Source of the DNA: Asterella californica
Taxonomy: Eukaryota > Streptophyta > Marchantiopsida > Marchantiales > Aytoniaceae
DNA: 64,000 nt
NCBI GenBank assembly: GCA_036924285.1
Contig: JAYKYS010000007.1
Span: 13,392,001 to 13,456,000, forward strand
Direction: 5' to 3'
Made by a program: the position numbers and the translations under genes. This document shows, piece by piece, positions 1 to 9,009 of the stretch. Below the pieces are notes generated by a model. It ran no database searches. It had not been told where the DNA came from and was given only the letters and a program-made list of their open reading frames with translations. Numbering within the stretch: the first letter of the stretch is position 1; each line of letters begins with the position of its first letter.

Positions 1-228
1 TTCACTTTGTGGCATACATGGTGCATGTGGAGAGAAGGAAAGTTGCTCAACGTAGGACATCAAAGCTGAAGGATCAAGACTTGGTGAACTTGGACGAGAT
101 GCTAAACGTCTCCAAAAAGCTTTGGGATCCTTCTGAAAATCAAAAGCAAGTTCCAAGCCTTTCTTTCTCAAGAAAGCTCTCTTCTTACGTTTGATCAACT
201 GCTTGTACAAGGTTGTTGCTTCCAAGTC
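1..228 (-). pseudogene. LINE-A ORF2 fragment (linker between endonuclease and RT)
   Basis: The reverse strand matches LINE-A ORF2 as read at 16329-16558, the lysine-rich linker between endonuclease and reverse transcriptase. It runs off the left edge of the window, so only about 75 codons are seen and no catalytic motif is included. At 228-230 the match stops abruptly and LINE-B sequence begins on the same strand. That junction is interpreted as an inversion breakpoint in the findings. As a fragment it has no expected function. Confidence 0.85.
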
Positions 229-229
229 A

Positions 230-1334
230 ATATGATCCGAGAGGGTTTGCCTCCCGTCGTGAACAATTTTGGGGATCTCGGCACACCACTCAGCACTGTC
301 GTTGAAATAGCACTTGTCGAGTCTAGCCTGGTCGTGTCGACCACCTGACCTCACCTGCCTAGTGAACACTGGCTCTTCTCTCTTCTGAGCACAAAAGAAA
401 GCATCCACCAGATCCGCTTGGAGGAGGATGTTCCTCCACAGCCTTAGCTCACTGCCATGTAGCAAAGGAGAGGGGCCCACACTGTCATCAGGGAGTTCCA
501 CTATATTCCAGTCCACCACCTCCTCTCCGCCATCCGAGATCCTAACCAATCCCATAGCTATCTCCTCCCTCCCTTTGGTTAGGTGCGTAGATAGACGCCA
601 CTCCTATACGTCCGATATCAGAATTGAGGAGGCACCAGGCCACGGACCCGTCCCCCTAACTCCCTGTTCGATCACCTCCACGTGATCTCGGAGGAGGAGT
701 GCAGCCCCTCTCTTTTCCCCGGCCGTGTAATCTACTATTCTCGTCCTCGTGGCATAAGAACTTTCAGGTTGTGCTCTAATTTCTGCTCTTCTGTTTTCAA
801 TTCCTGAAGGGCTAGGATGTCAACTGGATGTCTATCTCTCTCCAGCCACCGGCGCAGGATGGTCGTGCGATGCGGGTCACCAAGTCCTCTTATGTTCCAC
901 GAAGCGATTTTAAGTGTGTTTTGCATCATCATCAACTTATTTTGATTTCCATCTTCTCTATCCTGTCTCAGGCTTGCGCTGAGCATTCGTAATTGTGTAA
1001 TTTGAACACCCGAACCCTGCACCAATCTTCTTGAGGCCCATGCATCAAAGACATCCCGAGACGGATTGCAGTTGACAGTACGACCACTTTGGATTTAAGG
1101 AGAGACAGCCGGCTGGCGACGAGGTTCATGTCCAGGTCGACGACCACACCCAGTTTGAAGTCCTCAACTTGTTGATTTCTCTGAATGCTTCTAATTGCTT
1201 CCAACAGTTCTTCTTCCGGCATCCCTGCGCCTTCCAACGGGTTAAGTCCTTCTAGGTAAGGGTTCTGACCGTTCTTCCCCAAGATTTTAAGTGGCTTCGT
1301 CCAGCTATTCCCGGCATTGGTCTCTGCCCCTGAT
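230..1334 (-). pseudogene. LINE-B fragment: end of ORF1 region and endonuclease domain
   Basis: Read on the reverse strand this is LINE-B, matching about 14770-15069 followed directly by 18547-19345. It includes an L1-type apurinic endonuclease start (ASWNIRGLG, then LALQELKTEE) and further on a metal-site region ending in SDHI. The endonuclease would nick target DNA to prime reverse transcription. The open frame at 735-1025 ends in a stop just after the LMPRGRE residues, and the downstream part is in other frames, so the copy is dead. It is useful because it keeps the uninterrupted LINE-B sequence at 1027-1034, where the paralogue at 15069/18541 carries a LINE-A insertion. Confidence 0.8.
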
Positions 1335-1336
1335 AC

Positions 1337-1854
1337 GGTGGTAAATGATAATTTCAAAGAAGTAGTGGAGAAGTTGGAGATGAAGATGAAAATCTTATGC
1401 TGAAGCTACCAAGGCGGCTCAAGTCTCTCTTTTTCAAGAGCAAGAGAATGAAAAGTTGAACCAACTCTCAAAGGTGAAAAATATGAGAATATCCGGTTTA
1501 CCTGAGCTAGAGAAGGAAGAGACCAAGGAAGTAGCTACCACGTTCTTTGCTGACACGTTACATGTTCACAAGCCTGTCCTAGTTTAAGCTTACCGCATAG
1601 GGCAAAAAGGCTCACAACCTCGAGCAATATTGGCTAAGTTTGCAGATCAGGCACAACGAGATACAGCGATGGCTAACAAAGCTGTCTTGAAGGGGAAACA
1701 GATCTGGTTGGATCTTGATCTCACAACGCTACAAGCTGAAGCCAAGCGGAAGGAGCTTGTGAAGGTAAAAGAGGCTCAACAAGGAGGGTTCATTGCTTTC
1801 TTAAGAGATGGACGTGCTGTTGTTACACAAAAGAGACGAGATGCTTCCAAATAG
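1337..1854 (+). pseudogene. LINE-A ORF1 fragment (RNA-binding protein), broken
   Basis: The sequence matches the better preserved ORF1 at 34045-34562. ORF1 proteins of L1-like elements coat the element RNA and act as nucleic-acid chaperones. Compared with that copy, an extra base near 1390 shifts the frame and CAA has become TAA near 1586. Only the last 74 codons (1630-1854) remain open, including the AFLRDGRAVV C-terminal block. The N-terminal coiled coil and the 5' monomers are absent: the copy starts at a junction with reverse-strand LINE-B near 1335. ORF2 follows 21 bases after the ORF1 stop, as in the full-length copy. Confidence 0.8.
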
Positions 1855-1875
1855 CAATTTTCGACCCTTAGAGTT

Positions 1876-2662
1876 ATGATGTGGAACATTCATGGGCTTA
1901 CTAAGTCAAAGTACACAAGCGCTTTACCAATTTGGAACAAGGCTGATATCATCAACTTGGTGGAGACATGGGAACATGAAGGAAACAATGTACATGAGTT
2001 GGATGGTTTTACTTTGATCGGCTCTACTTGGAACAAGCGCAAGCAACATAAAGGACGTGGTTTTGGAGGTATTGCAACTTACGTCAGATCTTATTTGCAT
2101 GAGCTTGTTGAAGTGGTTCTTCAAGATGTGGGTGGACAATATCATTGGATTCGAGTTGGTGGAGAAAGTAGATCTGCATGTTATATCGCAATCTGCTATT
2201 TTGCACCTTTGAACATGTCTATCTATCAGACTAGAGCATGTAGCACGAGCCAACCTTTCCATCGTCTTTCTATTGATGTTTTGAGATATCAAGAGAAGGG
2301 CAAGGTCTTTGTGGTGGGAGATTTCAATGCTAGAGTTCACACTTGCCAGTTCACACAATTCAATGCTCTTGACCACTCCCCTATTCTTGAAGAAGATGAT
2401 GATCCTACATGGTCCCGTGCCTCCTTAGATACATCCACCAATGACATGAAAGAACACTTCTTGACTTTTGGAGCAATCTGTAATTTGAAAATTCTGAACG
2501 GTACATCCCGTTTTCCTAGCTCTAACATGAAAACATACGTCTCTACCTCTGGATCAAGCATAGTAGACTACCTCCTCTCCTCATCTCTTGATAGTTCACT
2601 CATTTCAGCATTTGAAGTTTTGGATCTACAACCTGAATCTGATCACACTCCTCTACTGTTCT
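1876..2662 (+). pseudogene. LINE-A ORF2 endonuclease domain, truncated
   Basis: This is the N-terminal endonuclease domain of LINE-A ORF2, open for about 262 codons. Visible exonuclease-endonuclease-phosphatase motifs are MWNIHGL at the start, LVETW (the catalytic Glu position), VVGDFNAR, SIVDYLLSS and SDHTPLLF. The frame runs on through the 2662/2663 junction into LINE-B sequence and stops near 2703. No reverse transcriptase domain follows in frame, so this is a fused fragment rather than an active gene. The ATG at 1876 lies two codons before the conserved WN, the same start geometry as at 34584. Confidence 0.85.
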
Positions 2663-3111
2663 ACCGGGGTTCGATGACATCACGTATGAAGCACTGCAGG
2701 TGAGCTGGCCCTATGTAAAGGAGGAGTGCCTCGCGATGGTCTTGGAGTTCTTGAGGTCGAAGAAAATCGATGACAAGAATCTACAAGGCGTAATTAAGCT
2801 CATTCTTAAAGAGGGAGAGAAGGCTGACCTCGGGAACTGACGATCGATCACTCTTCTAACTGTAACCTACAAGTTTCTAAGCAAGCTCCTGACTGAAAGA
2901 TTGAAAGCTGTTATCGGGAATGTGGTTGACGATCAACAAACGGGGTTCATTAAGGGGGAGGGACATCTACGACAATATACTAAGCTACAAGTTGGGGTAT
3001 GAATGGGCCGAAGCGAAGAAGCTGTCTACGTTGTTCCTCAAGCTCGACTTCATGAAGGCTTATGATAGGGTTTTTCAAGACTACCTTTGGGATACTATGG
3101 CCCACATATAG
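2663..3111 (+). pseudogene. LINE-B reverse transcriptase fragment
   Basis: The sequence corresponds to 19900-20347 and carries L1-type RT fingers and palm motifs: GFDD...YEAL, DQQTGFIKG and a palm block with LKLDFMKAYDRV (the other copy reads LKLDFTKAYDRV). An extra G within the run near 2955 breaks the frame relative to the second copy. A TGA in the middle (GN-stop-RSI context) is shared with the second copy. The catalytic YADD box and everything after it are missing. The domain would copy element RNA into DNA at the nicked target, but this piece cannot. Confidence 0.75.
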
Positions 3112-3383
3112 AGAAGAGATGGAGCTAGTTAAGATGACTGATTGGCAATTTTGAATTAATTGTGATTCTTGAGTTGCGAGATCAAGTTAAAGATGTACAA
3201 AGAAGAAATCTTGATGTTTGGTCGAGTTTTGAGTGAGCTCTTCAAGACGAGTTTCTCAAAGAGGATTCTGAGAGGGTTACTAGGAGGAAATTTCTAGACT
3301 AGGTTGAGCAGCAACCTGACCTTGCGATGGGATTGAACGAGCTGTTGAGAGAATTCGATCATAGAAGTAAGCAGCTTTCAGTG
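3112..3383 (+). pseudogene. gag-like relic
   Basis: No long open frame exists, but one reading frame interrupted by a few stops gives charged helical protein of retrotransposon gag style (runs such as RDQVKDVQRRNLDVWSSFE and QQPDLAMGLNELLREFDHRS). The same relic occurs at 20348-20619. I do not recognise the family. It could also be part of the LINE-B tail or a host exon; gag is an inference from composition only. Confidence 0.35.
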
Positions 3384-3622
3384 GAACAACATAGATAAAT
3401 ACGAAATCACTTGCACAAGCGTACTAGTGCTTGAAAAAGATAAATAACATACTATCAACCTACTATGACTCAAAATATATAACATAAATAGTGTTAACAT
3501 CATATGCAAAAGTGTCAAACATATGCATAAAAGACTAGAAGTAATATTGAGTTAACTTCTAGAACTACTAAACTCAAGTGTCGGAGTAGAAGTTTAGCAT
3601 GTAGCCGCCAAGTAGCGCGACA
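3384..3622 (-). repeat. LTR-S fragment, inverted
   Basis: On the reverse strand this matches the first 240 bases or so of the solo LTR at 59859-61232, including its TGTCGCGCTACTTGGCGG start, which lies at the right edge (3622). The rest of the LTR is missing and the inner edge abuts the gag-like relic. The same truncated fragment is present at 20620-20858, so the truncation is older than the segmental duplication. Confidence 0.75.
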
Positions 3623-4350
3623 ACATGATAGACTTGTTACCATTATATGGTGTTCAAGTATGGGGTGCTGAAGCAAAGAACGGAGGATGGGAGCGTATTG
3701 AAAATTTTTAGAAGGTCTTCTTACAAGTGGAACTTGGTGTTGGATGCCAAACACCATATGCTATGCTCTTTGCAAAATGTGGTTGTTTATCTTTGGAAGC
3801 TGAAGCACTTTCCGTGACTATCATTTATATATCTAGGTAAGATCTCTCAAAGAGACGAGGCTATCTTGTCAAGGTGTAAGAGTTATACTATCTTTTGATT
3901 GGTACGCTGAGGTGGTGGTGTGGTGTGGGAGATGAAATATTTATGAGCGTCATTTTGACCTCTACCTATCGCTCTTTGCGAGTTGATACAAAATAGATTT
4001 CTACATACCTTATGGTCCCAACCCAAGACCGAGATTACTTATTATCAACAACAAGACAATCCCATACTGATGTAATGTGATCAAGAGTACATCCAAGCAC
4101 CTATATCGACCTCTTTTTGACATGTGATTGCTCGACATCATACTAGCTCTCATAGACTTGGTTTTAAAGAAAGAGGTTGGTTGAATATTGATAAGATTGA
4201 ACATCTCTATAGATTTTGTGATTTAGATCAGATTGAAGATGAGGACCATGTATTCACAGTGTGCTCATTGTACTTGGATATCAGATGTACACATACGATA
4301 GTCTTATTATACACTCTTACTGACATCACCGCTTTTACTAGGATTATATA
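3623..4350 (+). pseudogene. LINE-A2: C-terminal part of ORF2, old diverged copy
   Basis: Translation fragments parallel the C-terminal third of LINE-A ORF2: LYGVQVWG, then KVFLQVELGVGCQTPYAM, and in the open stretch 4124-4357 the Cys/His finger region FCDLDQIEDEDHVFTVC. Identity to LINE-A is clearly lower than between LINE-A copies, and there are several stops, so I treat it as an older subfamily. Its 3' end carries the LINE-A-like CTCTTTGGGTCTT block near 4984 but an ATTATTATC-type tail instead of (ATTC)n. A large inverted repeat sits between the coding part and that 3' end. A second copy is at 20859-21590. Confidence 0.75.
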
Positions 4351-4414
4351 CCACTAAGATTATATATTAGGATACATACATATATAGGATAGGATATATA
4401 TACATATGATAAAC

Positions 4415-4866
4415 GATAAATGTTATTATTTGTCCTTGGGATCTACGCATACTATGAGACTGTCCATGTGGATCTACCACAGTGGGACTCGTACCAAAAG
4501 CTTTGTTAACAGTTTGCAGCGCATGCACTTCCAACCGTACCCACAAACAATTGAACTCACGGTCTTTCTCCAAGAGGACTGTAGGCTAAACCACTTGGGA
4601 TGTCGATCTTCGGTGTCCCAAGAGATAGGATAAGATATTATATACATACTAGGATTATATATTAGGATACCACTTGGAACACCGAAGATCGGTGTCAAAG
4701 TGATTTAGCCTACAGTCCTCTAAGAGAAAGGTCGTAGGTTCAATCCTTTGCGGATATGGTTGGAGGTGCATGCGCTGTAAACTGTTAACGAAGTTTCTGA
4801 TCCGACTCCCGCTATGATGGACTCACATGGACAGTCTCATAAGGACATATATAACATTTATCTTTT
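4415..4866. repeat. large imperfect inverted repeat with tRNA-like B box
   Basis: The left arm (about 4415-4620) and right arm (about 4677-4866) are reverse complements with scattered mismatches, separated by a short AT-rich loop. Both arms contain the block TTTAGCCTACAGTCCTC when read in the same sense. The right arm has GGTTCAATCC on the + strand, fitting the RNA polymerase III B-box consensus GWTCRANNC. Two tRNA-derived SINEs in opposite orientation, or a foldback transposon, are both possible. The copy at 21653-22100 is nearly the same. Confidence 0.65.
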
Positions 4867-5040
4867 ATTTATATATGACAGACGTAGTTATTCATCATAC
4901 TAGTACTCTTTGTATTAGTAATGGTTGTTAGGTTTGTTATTGATTTTTTGTTTGTGATGTTGTAATGTATTTTTGTTTTTTTACTCTTTGGGTCTTTTAT
5001 GCATGATTATTATCATTTACCATTTACCAACCTTTAATCA
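4867..5040 (+). repeat. LINE-A2 3' tail
   Basis: This AT-rich stretch ends with an ACTCTTTGGGTCTT block also found just before the (ATTC)n tails of LINE-A, followed by ATTATTATC and CATTTACC repeats. It is the probable 3' untranslated end of LINE-A2, separated from its coding part by the hairpin. No gene is visible here. Confidence 0.5.
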
Positions 5041-5103
5041 TCATGCCCGTTCTCTCGCTCGCATAATCACTATGAATCTACCAATCCGGTTTCTTTACTT
5101 CAG

Positions 5104-5219
5104 CAAAGCTTGCGGTAGCCGGTCAAGGGACTAAGGAAGATATTTTCAACAAGGGGAGTGAAGAAGCCCTAATGTTGCTGCGGAGGATTGAGGAAGTAAA
5201 AAGTTGCTTTACGGAGTGA
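5104..5219 (+). pseudogene. terminal exon of an unidentified host gene
   Basis: A pyrimidine-rich TTTCTTTACTTCAG acceptor precedes an open stretch of 37 codons in protein-like composition (KLAVAGQGTKEDIF and later LLRRIEEVKSCFTE) that ends in TGA at 5217-5219. An AATAAA signal lies near 5309. This looks like the last exon and 3' UTR of a nuclear gene. I do not recognise the protein. The identical exon is at 22340-22455 in the duplicate. No upstream exon is seen; LINE-A2 sequence lies immediately before it, so it is probably a captured or stranded exon. Confidence 0.5.
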
Positions 5220-5339
5220 TATGTGAAAGATATGCGCTTAATGATTACTGTATTTTATCCCCGCGGATGTCGGTTCATCGTTTGATGAATGTTCAGTTTT
5301 TTTTTTTAATAAAATGACCACGGTGGGCCGGACACACCT

Positions 5340-5983
5340 TTATTGATTGTGAAGGAGAAAACCCGAAATACAGACGGCGGGGTCCGGGTCAAAATCCGAA
5401 ATCTTGATGACACGGTCGCCCCAATCCCGGCCCCGCCTCCCAGCCCGACGTCTGGTATCCGCGACCGGCTCCCTCCGCACGCGAGAGGGGCCCCCGCCAT
5501 AGCTATCAATCTCCTCTCTCGTCATCGAGCTCTTGCTCGCGGTCGCCCTAATTCTCACCTTGCTCGCACTCTTCATCGTCGTCTCCTTCATGATGTCTCA
5601 ATCGCGGTGAGGCCCGATGTCTTTCTGCCGCACGTCCTCAAGATTAACCAGACGAGAAAGCGGAGAATACTGCTCGGCGCTGCAAGTGTCCCTCGAGAGA
5701 GGGCATCTCGAACTGATTTGATTAGTCGGCACAGACTTCGAGGGGGCGTCAACTTGAGACCCTTCCAGCAACCGCTTCTGACATTGCTTCTCTTCCTTTT
5801 CATCGCAGGAGGGGGCAGAGTGAGTGCGAGAGTCAGCCGGTCCTACTTCATCATCACCACGAAGCCATCCCCAGACCCCTCGCTCGACATACTCACGTCA
5901 GGACGGCGAAAGTTCAGGTTCGGGGCCTTACACCTGACATCCGTCACCCGCGACCACCTCTTGGTCAGGCCCCGATTCGAAAG
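5340..5983 (+). pseudogene. GC-rich gene-like segment with a splice-bounded 175-bp exon
   Basis: This GC-rich block stands out from the AT-rich elements around it. One frame is open from 5343 to 5987, but it may be a chance frame. Another frame near 5520-5610 encodes a hydrophobic segment (LLLAVALILTLLALF) ending in MMSQSR. A strong acceptor (polypyrimidine then CATCGCAG at 5801-5808) starts a 175-base exon ending at 5983. The donor here reads ATAAGT, whereas the duplicate at 30947 has GTAAGT, so this copy's donor is mutated. Function is unknown. The segment 5632-5636 (ACGTC) is the empty target site of the Ty3-chromo element. Confidence 0.45.
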
Positions 5984-6225
5984 ATAAGTAACAAAACCTC
6001 CGCTCTTGGTCGTTGTTTTGATTCTCCAATTCTTTGTCAGGTTCTCCATCATTATATATCAGGTGATTTGGTATAGGTCAAGAGCCCTTCTCTGTCTGTT
6101 CTGCAGGTTTCTCTAGATTTTCCCTAGAGTGACCATCGCTTCTTGTTTTTGTGGATGAATTTGGTACCAATCTCGTGTGAGTGTGATCAGTGAGTGCTGT
6201 TTGTTGTGGGTCAAAGTTTCATTTT
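5984..6225 (+). other. intron-like or intergenic stretch, no gene seen
   Basis: The stretch follows the damaged donor site and leads into LINE-A. It contains no convincing open frame. The duplicate at 30947-31182 is nearly the same. I see nothing further in it. Confidence 0.4.
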
Positions 6226-7726
6226 GATAGGGTACCTAGGAAGCTCTTATAGGACAGACTTGTTGCCATTGGTGTTCCTAAAAACATGATAGCAGCGGTT
6301 TCTAAACTCTATGAACGAGTTTATGTGAAGCTTACCTCGACACAATCAAAGGAGATCTTTAGCACTATTGGAGTATTCAAGGTTGTCCTCTCTTCCCTAC
6401 TCTATTTGGTATCTTCATTGATGACGTGGAGAGATGTCTTGCTGAATTTGGAGGAGAAGGTGTGAAGTTAGGAATCTATATCATTCAAGCATTGATTTAT
6501 GCTGACGATATCATTCTTCTATCACGTGATCCTTTGAGTTTACAACGACATCTGGATGCTCTTGAGGTCTTTTGCAACAACATGCAGATGGAAGTGAACC
6601 TTTCGATGTCCAAGGTGATGGTGGTGGGTTCAAAAGTCCGCCATTCTTTTCTCTACAAGGGCCAAGTTTTACAACAAGTGGAGAGTTACAAGTACTTGGG
6701 CATTGACTTCTCTCATAACTACAGTTGGGCTTTGTGCATTCATAAGAGAGTTGAAGCTGGTTACAAAGTTTTGTACTCTCTTTTTGAATCGTTGTCGACG
6801 TGCTCATATCTTAGCATGGGATTTGAGAAAGTTTCTCTTCAGGAGTTTGGTTTTGCCCGTGATACTTTATGGTGTTCAAGTGTGGGGACCTGGTGCAAGA
6901 AAAGGAGCTTGGGAACGTAATGAGAAGGTTCAAAAAGTGTTCTTACAAGTGGAGCTTGGTGTAAGATGCCAAACACCGTATGCTAAGCTCCTTGCTGAAT
7001 CTGGTTGCTTATCCGTGGAAGCAGAAGCTCTTTACTTGACTATCATTTATGTCTCAAGAGTGAGATCCCTTGGAGAGATGAGATTACCTTGTCAAGCTCT
7101 AAGAGCTACATTCTCATTGGTTGGTACGCTGATGTGGTGGCTTGGTGTGGAAAATGGAACATTTTTTAGCGTGATTTTGACTTTCCACCTATTGCTCTTC
7201 GGGAGTTGATTCAGAAAAAGTTTTTACATGCTATATGGTCTCAACCCAAGACCAAGATGGCTTACTATCAGCAGCATGTCAATCCCATGTTGGTGTATTA
7301 TGAACAAGAGTACTTCCGAGCACCTATTTCAATCTCTCTTCGACATATCATCGCTCAGCACCGCACTAGCTCTCATAGACTTGGCATTGAGGAAAGACGT
7401 TGGTTAAACATTGTTAGGAATGAACGGCTTTGTAGACTTTGTGATTTAGATTAGATAGAGGATGAGGATCATGTATTCATTGTATGTCCCTTGTATGATG
7501 AGATTAGATGTAGACATAAGATAGTTGCTAGTGATTTCTATACACTTTAACATATGTCAGCTCTCCCACTAGGGCTTTATATAAGAGATATAGTTTCTTG
7601 TCGTACCAATGCTCTTTTGCATTGATACGATATCCTAGGGTTTCCTAGGCTCACATGTTGACTTTGTATTGTTTTTTTTTCTGCCTTTTGACTCTTTGGG
7701 TCTTCCGGGCTTGATATTCATTCATT
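6226..7726 (+). pseudogene. LINE-A 3' half: RT, C-terminal domain and (ATTC)n tail
   Basis: The copy starts in the RT palm at the DRV(P)RKLL block and runs to the 3' tail. Visible motifs are a YADDIILLS catalytic box, YKYLGIDFSHN, LYGVQVWGPGARKGAWER and the finger CRLCDLD. A missing base in the GV(I)QGCPLSP region near 6376, an extra base near 6783, the SLVG region near 7120 and a TAG after CDLD near 7453 break the frame. The 3' UTR ends CTTCCGGGCTTGATATTCATTCATTC and then runs straight into a LINE-A 5' monomer at 7727. The duplicate is 31183-32681. Confidence 0.85.
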
Positions 7727-7975
7727 CTTGTTGCGATCTGAAGAGAATTGAGGCGTTGAGGTGTGTTTCTATTTCGTGGACCTGTTGGAGAAAGGAGTTG
7801 ACACCCGTGGACAAAATCGAGCATCGAAGGAGCTGTGATTGTTGGTTTTGAGCAAGCTTGGTACCATTAGAAAGGTCTCGGCGAGACGCTTCCATTGAGA
7901 CAAATCTTGTTGCGATCTGAGGAGAATTGAGGCGTTGAGGTGTGTTTTTATTTCGCGGACCTGTTGGAGAAAGGA
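7727..7975 (+). repeat. LINE-A 5' monomers, 1.4 copies of a 179-bp repeat
   Basis: Starts of CTTGTTGCGATCTGA lie at 7727 and 7906, exactly 179 bases apart. The sequence matches the six-copy array at 32682-33755. The second monomer is cut off at 7975, where reverse-strand LINE-B sequence begins. No gene is present; long reverse-strand open frames here are a by-product of the repeat. Confidence 0.85.
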
Positions 7976-8292
7976 TCTCTTCATGGTCTTCTGTTATGGT
8001 CTCTTCCTCCAGCGTCACCGCCTTTAATTCTTCTCTACTGTGTTTTGCTTTCAGCTGTGCAAAGAAGTATCTCGAAGGGGCTTCGCCTTCCTTAAGCCAT
8101 CTGATCCTGCTCCGCTTTCTCCACAGACATGCGTCCTGGTGTTCTCTTCTCCTCAAGTAGCCTTCTTTTTCTCTTAATTCGAGGTGGAGGGCTGCGGAGT
8201 TGTCTGTTTCTGCTCTGATCCTGAGATTCGCTAACTCCTCCTCCAGTTTGGTCCTCGGATGCAGTCTGCTCGCTCGTTCTCGATTCTCTTTC
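7976..8292 (-). pseudogene. LINE-B-related fragment between endonuclease and RT
   Basis: Reverse-strand translation contains LRRREHQDACLWRKRSRIRW and EAPSRYFFAQLKAKHSREEL, parallel to LINE-B at 19432-19700 (REHQDAILWRKRSRIKW, SSRYFFAHLKAKHGREAL). The match is partial, so this is a different LINE-B subfamily. The frame is open across the whole piece. It ends at 8292 against the 3' tail of a reverse-strand LINE-A, at the equivalent of the MKEN/MKEK residues. Confidence 0.75.
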
Positions 8293-9009
8293 ATGAATGA
8301 ATGAATGAATATCAAGCCCGGAAGACCCAAAGAGTCAAAAGGCAGATAAAAAAACAATACAAAGTCAACATGTGAGCCTAGGGAACCCTAGGAGATCGTA
8401 TCAATCCAAAAGAGCATTGGTACGACAAGAAACTATATCTCTAATATAAAGCTCTAGTGGGACCTCTATCAGATCTAAATCACAAAGTCTACAAAGCCGT
8501 TCACTCCTAACAATATTTAGCCAACGTCCTTCCTCAATGCCAAGTCTATGAGAGCTAGTGCGGTGCTGAGCGATGATATGTCGAAGAGAGATTGAAATAG
8601 GTGCCCGGAGGTACTCTTGTTCACAATACATCAACATGGGGTTGACATGCTGCTGATAGTAAGCCATCTTGGTCTTGGGTTGAGACCATATAGCATGTAA
8701 AAACCTTTTCTGAATCAACTCCCGAAGAGCAATAGGTGGAAGGTCAAAATCACGCTAAAAAATGTTCCATCTTCCACACCAAGCCACCACATCAGCATAC
8801 CAACCAAATGAGAATGTAGCTCTCAGAGCTTGACAAGGTAATCTCGTCTCTCCAAGAGCTCTCACTCTTGAGACATAAATGATAGTCAAGTAAAGAGCTT
8901 CTCCTTCCACGGATAAGCAACCAGATTCAGCAAGGAGCATAGCATATGGTGTTTGGCATCTTACACCAAGCTCCACTTGTAAGAACACTTTTTGAACCTT
9001 CTCGATACG
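8293..9009 (-). pseudogene. LINE-A 3' end, reverse strand
   Basis: The (ATGA)n run at 8293-8312 is the complement of the (ATTC)n tail. Reading leftwards on the reverse strand come ORF2 C-terminal pieces (8988-8755, then 8718-8401) with the QVELGVRCQTPYAM and SISLRHIIAQHRTSSHRLG blocks and CRLCDLD. About 115 bases are deleted near 8462, fusing DLIE to the segment before LGLYIRDIVS. The copy is 5'-truncated at 9009. Confidence 0.85.

Noticed and set aside
4735..4750. functional tRNA gene at the GGTTCAATCC motif
   Set aside because: Only a B-box-like motif is present; a cloverleaf with acceptor and anticodon stems could not be drawn by eye.
5843..6052. reverse-strand 69-codon frame over the splice-bounded exon
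   Set aside because: The + strand has matching acceptor and donor signals and a frame conserved in both copies.
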